Assembly: GCA_010279815.1 (NCBI GenBank)
Contig: QEOQ01000141.1
Location: forward strand, 1,544,176 to 1,608,175
Length of the DNA: 64,000 nt
Source of the DNA: Brachionus plicatilis
Lineage: Eukaryota; Rotifera; Eurotatoria; Ploima; Brachionidae
Direction of reading: 5' to 3'
The translations under genes and the position numbers were made by a program. The notes under the pieces were generated by a model. That model ran no database searches. It saw only the letters and a list, made by a program, of their open reading frames with translations, and was not told where the DNA came from. Below, one piece after another: positions 58,703 to 64,000 of the stretch (positions within the stretch are counted from its first letter, which is position 1; each line of letters starts with the position of its first letter).

Positions 58703-60273
58703 GTGATCGTCTTGTTCTTTTTGCCATAGTTACGGTCCCATTTCCTGTTTTAATTTACATTGTGTTATTTGATGATAAAATTGGTAGTAGATCTTTTTCA
58801 AACACAATTTAGCAAATACTGTATGATCAGACATATAATCAAAAAACTTCAGGTAGTTAATTTGAATGGAATAGCCTTACTTGCTCTTAAAGATAAAATT
58901 TATAAAATTTGATAAAAAATTTTATCTGAAAAACATATGGTTCTCTATAGGAAACTGAATTAGGTCAAAATTTTAATTATTGGAATAGAAGAGCTTAATA
59001 ATTACCAATTTTAGGTCTCTTAGCTTCATTATCGATCATGCCTAGAGATAAAAATGGCCATAAATTTGACGCAAATCTTGCTAGCACCTGTCCTATATTT
59101 TAGCTTATTAAAAGTACCACTTGAATTTTATTCTGTGAAGTGAAATTTCAAAATTTGAATCTGAAAAAAATCCAAATGCTTGTTCAACAATGACTTAATT
59201 TTTTTAGCATTAATTTTTGTTTTAGACTAATTTTGAAAATAATAGAAATTTTTATCACTATTTAGATATAAATTGCCTAAATAATAAAAAGAATAAATAA
59301 AATAATTTAGCTGGGGCATGGTGACCATTGTTTTAGATTAACCGCTGAGCAATTTCTGTTATGGATAATTAAAGCAAATAAGATAAAGAAATTTTATTTT
59401 TCAAAATTTTTTTTATTGCTAAACAAATAAAAAAAACAGGTGATATTTAGGATAGATATTTCCCATCTAGTGAAATAAAAAAAATTATCTATTTTAATTA
59501 AAGAAAGTATAGAATTTCAATAGATTTTAGGCATTTGATTTTAACCTAAGCGAATCGAAAGTTGAAGTTTTAATTTACAACCTGTTTCAAAGGTAAATGG
59601 TTGCAAAGGTGGCCAAGCAAATGACCGCTAGATTTTCATGACCGGCAATATATCAAAATAAGTTAGTTTTAATTTATTTTGATATGCTTTAATTGTTTGT
59701 GAGTGGATTTGTTTACGAATGTATTCAAGGAAATTGTGGCGATTTATCTTATTTCGGACACACATCATTAGAAAGAGATTTAGATATCCATAACAGACTG
59801 TCAAAATGAGATAAATTTTTTCTAATTTTAATCGAGCAGTTTAAAAATTATCTATATCAAATTCTAAACAATTTAAACGCTTTTGTTTACTGCTCTTTAG
59901 TGTTTAGGTCTGAGCTAGGACTCTAGTGGAAAAAAACTATAAATACGAGATCATTTTTAAGTTTTTAAATCATTCAAAAAAACTCAAATATTCAAACAAA
60001 CAAGATAAACTGTATGGAATTCGACAAACAATAGAAGAAAACAAAATTTCTTATCTAGTTGTTTTATCTTTATTTATCAAAGTGTCCCTACTCTCCATAA
60101 CCAGGCTATTTGGAGAAATCAAGATTTTCAAATTTAACTATTAGAAAAAAGATAAGAAATTCAATTAAAATTTTTAATTTAAAGCATTTTTTATTTTCAA
60201 GTGAGTATAGAGATGCGTTTTCAAAAATTGAAATTAACAACAGGTGCTATTTCGTTGTTTAGATTTTAACCAT

Positions 60274-60475
60274 TCGTTTTAAATCGAATGAGAGAGCATT
60301 CCGTCGACAATCAGTTAGATAATCATTGTCATGGAGTCGCTCTCGCATTCGTAAAACGCTAAATCAACTGACAATCGGCAAATGAAGTACTCGCACAGGG
60401 AGAACTCGGTGACAATTAAGATAAATTTTAAATTGTCATGGAGTTGCTCTCGCTGCATTGCTTTGTGATTACGAC
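60274..60475. repeat. Cluster of direct and inverted short repeats
   Basis: TCATGGAGTYGCTCTCGC occurs at about 60329 and 60436 (the match extends to 21 bp). ATCGAATGAGAGAGC (60273) is the imperfect inverse of GCTCTCGCATTCG (60339). GACAATCAGTTAG and CTAAATCAACTGACAATC form another pair. The block is richer in G+C than its surroundings and has no convincing ORF. Confidence 0.55.
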
Positions 60476-60682
60476 TAATGTTAAAAATTTGAATTAGCAC
60501 ATATTTTTTTTTTATATCAACTAAATATGCTAGAAATTATTTTAATGAAAATTAAATTGTTTTTATTTTTAATAAATTTTTAATGAAATTTTTTAAAATA
60601 AAAATTTGAATTTTGAGAAAAAATTTTTAAACTTCTAGGTTGGTCTTGATTGCCTTTAAGGTTACTAAATGAAACTTTTAAA

Positions 60683-61190
60683 GGCATTGTGAATTTTCTT
60701 TTAAACCTTCCAAAAATTACAATTTCATTAATTTAAATTAACAAAATTGAACCTAATAAACTTTAATGATGGTACAACATGAAACAAAATATGTTTCACT
60801 AAATTCAATAAATAAAAATTAATTTTAATTAACATAGGAAATATGAATATTTTGAGATTTTTTTTTGTCTATTCTGATTAGAATTTTTTTTTGTCTATTC
60901 TGATTAGAATTTTTTTTTGTCTATTCTGATTAGAATTTTTTTTTTTCAATTTGTTAATTTATTTTATTTAAATGTTACAATCCTGTCATCGTTTTTTAAA
61001 TAATTTTGAATTAAGTGGTTGTAATTGTATTTTATTTTTCAATTCTAAATTAGCATTCAATTTGATTAAAAATAATCAATTTATTGGCAACTATTTCTTT
61101 AATTTTTTTTAAAACTTACTGAAAAAATTTTTACATAAATTAAAAATTTTAATTTTGTATTGGAATTTTTATATGGAAATTCACAATGCC
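60683..61190. mobile_element. Family 1 MITE, GGCATTGTGAATTTTC ends
   Basis: GGCATTGTGAATTTTC at 60683 and GAAATTCACAATGCC ending at 61190. Flanks ACTTTTAAA (60674-60682) and AATTTTAAA (61191-61199) give a 9-bp duplication with one mismatch. Contains three 26-bp tandem units (60858-60935). Confidence 0.7.
60858..60935. repeat. Three tandem 26-bp units
   Basis: Nine T followed by GTCTATTCTGATTAGAA, repeated three times exactly (60858-60883, 60884-60909, 60910-60935), inside a family 1 MITE. Confidence 0.95.
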
Positions 61191-62198
61191 AATTTTAAAT
61201 GTTTTTTTGGCTCATATCCGCTTGAAATTTTAGTAAAAAATTCCTTTCTTCTCAAAATTTTTTCTAAATTTTCTTCCTCCTCAGAGATCCTTCTGAAAGG
61301 ATTTCCAAAAGTAAACGAAAGATAAATTTAAAAAAATTATTTAGATTATCAAGGATATTTTTTAAAATAAATTTTGGACAAAATTTCTAAAATCCAATAT
61401 ATTATAATAATAAAGTAATAAAGTATATTTAATTTTATTATATATTTACAATTTATTAAGGATATTTAGAAATAAAACTTTCTTTTGACCATTTTACTTC
61501 TCAAAGGAACAAAAAAATTAATATTTTTTGGTTTACAGAACTGCTAAAATATTATGAAGATATTATTGTCTAAGCTTCCCATAAATTCTAATCTTGTGGA
61601 TGTTAAAGTTTATTTTATTTAATTTTTTTTATTTCAATAAAAAAAAAATTTCGAATTTAAAGGCATTGATTTAGTGTAAGCCTATTCAGCCTTAAAAAAC
61701 AACATCTTTTACTATTATATTTTTAAGGTTAATTCACAAATTATGTAATTTCATGGTTCAGAAATCTATTTTGTTTTTTAGCATTAATATTTTTATATCA
61801 ATAATTTTATCTGAATTTCAGGTGATTAATCAATTTTTTGCTATTTTAATTTCATGAACTTGAGCCCCTTCAATCCGAATAAGGAACTTAAAATGTCTAA
61901 AATGCCTGTCCTTTTCATTAATTAATCGTTATTTAGAGGTTTTTATTAAAATTTGATTTCTGAATTCAAAATAAATGAAAAAAAAGATAAAAATTTAATT
62001 TTTCTCTAAAAAATCTTAGAAGGTTATCAAGAGATAATTTGTGTTTCCTCAAATTTAATAAAAAATTATCTCTTTTTTATTAAAGCATATAGCTGTTTTA
62101 AAACATATAAGAATTTTTATATAAAAACATTGTTTTTTGTTTGATTAGGTAAAACCAATCAGTCATTCATTGATAACTCGTGTTTTTTCAATTTACAG

Positions 62199-62343
62199 CG
62201 GTTCTAATGAAAACGTGCCGCAAAAAAAGGGGCGTCCAAAAACGGCAACCGCGTCCGTCGATCCAGGTCTGTTTGCGGCACCGACCCATCTGGCCTACAC
62301 GGAAATGGCATGTATTTATGATGATGCAAAATTAATCATTTGA
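62199..62343 (+). CDS. GC-rich orphan exon with AT-hook-like motif
   Basis: Acceptor TTTTTCAATTTACAG, then an open frame from GSNENVPQKKGRPKTATASV through DPGLFAAPTHLAYTEMA to a TGA at 62341-62343. An alternative donor GCAT|GTATTT at 62311 would end the exon earlier. The core 62199-62311 is rich in G+C and CpG (about a dozen CpG in 113 bp) against a strongly AT-rich background, so it is very probably coding. KKGRPKT resembles an AT-hook core. No partner exon was found upstream or downstream, and I do not recognise the protein. Confidence 0.55.
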
Positions 62344-62468
62344 TATAGAATAAAAAAATGATTTCATAAATAAAATAAATATAAATAAATAAATTTTCAA
62401 ATTTTTTTTATTTTATTCATTCACAACTATAAATAAAAAATGCTTTTCAGTTTTTTAATAGTTGTATT

Positions 62469-62525
62469 GGAGCAAAAATATTCACCATGTTACAAGATTT
62501 GTATACGAGGTTGGGTGGAGTTTTT
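62469..62525. repeat. Diverged direct repeat, first copy
   Basis: TGGAGCAAAAATATTCACCATGTTACAAGATTTGTATACGAGG-type sequence with GTTGGGTGGAGTTT at its end; matches 63150-63206 at most positions. A further shared string (TTAAAAAAAGTGCGAATTTA against TTAAAAAATGTGCGAATTTT) follows each copy, so a longer, older duplication is likely. Confidence 0.55.
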
Positions 62526-63149
62526 GTGTTAGTCGAATTATTCAAAATTAACCAATTGCTTAATAGTAGTTAATTAATTAAAAAAAGTGCGAATTTAATT
62601 TGATTCATTTTTTGAAAAATTTCCATTAAAAAGCGCACAATATTAAGGCATATAAATAAATTATATTGGTGTTAAAGCAATTGAACATAATGAAACGCTC
62701 TTAAAACAAACTTAATAATTTCTTTCCACCTCTCAAATAGTCAATTGCTTACCAAATAATATATTCTATATAATTTTATAGTAAATATATTATTATATAT
62801 TCTAGATACTATTCAGGAAAGATGCAAAAAACTTGCCTATTCCAAATGGTGCCTTTTAAAGTTCTATCAAATAATTGCCCATTATCTTTGAACCATCAAT
62901 TTATAGCTAAAATACTCCATTCTCTCGTAACCTCAAACTTATTCGCATTTTAATTTAATTAGCTTATTTTAATTTGTTTATGAAAAAAAGAACAAAAAAA
63001 TTTAATTATCGTTTATGTAAAGGTTTATATCGAAACATTATTGGAAGTACATCTCTTAAATAAGTCATTAGTGTGGTAAGTTTAACTAAAAAAAGAAATA
63101 GCAAACAAGAAAGTTGAAGAAATATTCTAACATTATAAAATATTAGCAA

Positions 63150-63206
63150 ACATGGAGCTACAATCTTCGCCATGTTATAAGATTTCTATACGAGGCTGGG
63201 AGGAGT
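63150..63206. repeat. Diverged direct repeat, second copy
   Basis: Partner of 62469-62525: TGGAGCTACAATCTTCGCC, ATGTTATAAGATTTC and GAGGCTGGGAGGAGTTT. Same orientation, about 680 bp downstream. Not coding in a shared frame. Confidence 0.55.
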
Positions 63207-63640
63207 TTAAATTTTGGATGTGAACTAATTTGAGTAGACATGTTTAAAGGCGCCTTACTTTGAACGTTGATAATTTTAAAAGCTTGGGCAGTTGATTAAA
63301 AAATGTGCGAATTTTAGTATTTTTAATTTCTAGGAAATTTAAATTTACTGGCGCAAAATTTGAGTTCCGAAAAATGTTAAAAAGTGGAACTATATTCTTA
63401 ATACTAATTGAAAATAAAAATATTTTAAATAATTTTTTTCTTTAATTTTTTACAATTTTTAAAATCAAATAATATAAAAATACAATAGATAACACAAATC
63501 TCAACAAACTCAAAAAACTGAACAAACTGAACAAATTGAACAAATGATTTAAATTATTAAAACAAGATATTCAATTAAATGAAATCATTTTAAAAAAAAG
63601 AAAAATTCAGTTTGTCGGATTTTATTCAGATCGTCAATAC

Positions 63641-63904
63641 ATGATGTATTTTTTTGTATGTAATCACTGTTTAAAAGTAATTTACGCAAACAATGTTACT
63701 TGGCATGTTAAAGACAATAAACGAAAAATATGGATCAAATGCTCAAATCCATTCGTTGTTTTCACCTCAACAAAGAAGGATTCGTTTTGCCGAGCCTGTA
63801 GCAAAGCGTTTCAAGGAAATATACCGTTAATTCTTTTCGAGGAAATATACACTATTCCTCCAAAAGTAAAAAACCTTAATAGTAATATTCAATATAATAA
63901 GTAA
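63641..63904 (+). CDS. Small cysteine-containing protein, unknown
   Basis: An 87-residue ORF, ATG at 63641, TAA at 63902-63904. Seen: FFVCNHCLKVIYANN, a His at residue 22 (VTWHVKDNK), Cys 34, then DSFCRACSKAFQGN (Cys 50, Cys 53) and a Pro/Asn-containing end. Two CxxC pairs about 40 residues apart, with a lone Cys and His between, suggest a zinc-binding fold. I do not recognise the family. G+C is above local background, which favours a real gene. It could be the first exon of a longer gene running out of the window, although it has its own stop. Confidence 0.5.
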   Translation: MMYFFVCNHCLKVIYANNVTWHVKDNKRKIWIKCSNPFVVFTSTKKDSFCRACSKAFQGNIPLILFEEIYTIPPKVKNLNSNIQYNK

Positions 63905-64000
63905 GCGTTATTGTACATCTCTAAATATACAAATTCACTGTCTCCTTTGAATTTGTTTCTACGAAGCAAACTCACACTACACTTTGTTATCCCCAACCAC

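Larger units (their letters stand above)
56118..62198. other. Gene-poor stretch after helicase B
   Basis: About 6 kb. Contains a family 2 foldback MITE (58379-58702), a cluster of short repeats (60274-60475) and a family 1 MITE with a tandem repeat (60683-61190). No exon that I can support. Confidence 0.5.
62344..63640. other. Gene-free stretch with a diverged direct repeat
   Basis: Holds two copies of a 60-bp repeat (62469-62525 and 63150-63206) and otherwise AT-rich sequence. Confidence 0.5.

Noticed and set aside
59926..60144. Plus-strand ORF of 72 codons
   Set aside because: Begins at a GTG codon, is Lys/Ile/Asn/Phe-rich and shows no splice partner or motif; likely chance.

Overview
This window is eukaryotic and almost certainly animal. 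It is very AT-rich, the genes have introns with GT/AG borders (several only 54-60 bp long, others of 1-7 kb), and the recognisable proteins are animal families: a QRICH2-type DUF4795 protein, an SLC22 transporter, a class II DYRK kinase, SLX1, BLM-type RecQ helicases and small subunits of serine palmitoyltransferase. Base composition, short introns and gene content would fit a monogonont rotifer such as Brachionus, but the species is inferred, not shown. Exon models were joined by hand from splice borders and reading phase; every multi-exon model given here keeps phase throughout.

Layout. 1-4419 (+): 3' part of a DUF4795/QRICH2-like gene whose last intron holds a foldback element, a mariner transposase scrap and a 570-base assembly gap. 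4577-6682 (-): a four-exon, four-helix membrane protein with a Cys-Asp-Pro tail. 7.4-10.5 kb: a transposon graveyard centred on a decayed hAT transposase. 11.2-12.6 kb (-): two ssSPT-like genes with a 68-residue unknown between them. 14366-19631 (+): SLC22-like transporter, its last intron enlarged by a hAT-type element with a perfect 8-bp target duplication. 19.6-24.1 kb: mostly gene-free. 24849-36804 (+): DYRK2-like kinase with an intronless gene nested in its 7.1-kb intron. 40556-40795 (+): a third ssSPT-like gene. 41245-42147 (-): SLX1. 44140-51602 (-) and 51852-56117 (+): two BLM-type helicase genes, head to head, ATGs 249 bp apart. 56-64 kb: mostly gene-free, with foldback elements, one GC-rich orphan exon and one small ORF.

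The most striking locus is the helicase pair. Both proteins carry a RING-like C3HC4 finger ahead of the RecQ core, and a 1,339-bp block (420 codons plus 79 bp of intron) is nearly identical between them, while everything on either side has diverged. That pattern points to recent gene conversion between inverted copies. The gene beside them encodes SLX1, another Holliday-junction enzyme.

Three non-autonomous DNA transposon families recur: one with GGCATTGTGAA ends and 8-9 bp target duplications (Merlin-like by ends and duplication length), a foldback family with GGCAAAATGT ends and 8-bp duplications, and a hAT-like family with CAGAGTTGTTTAAAAGTC ends.
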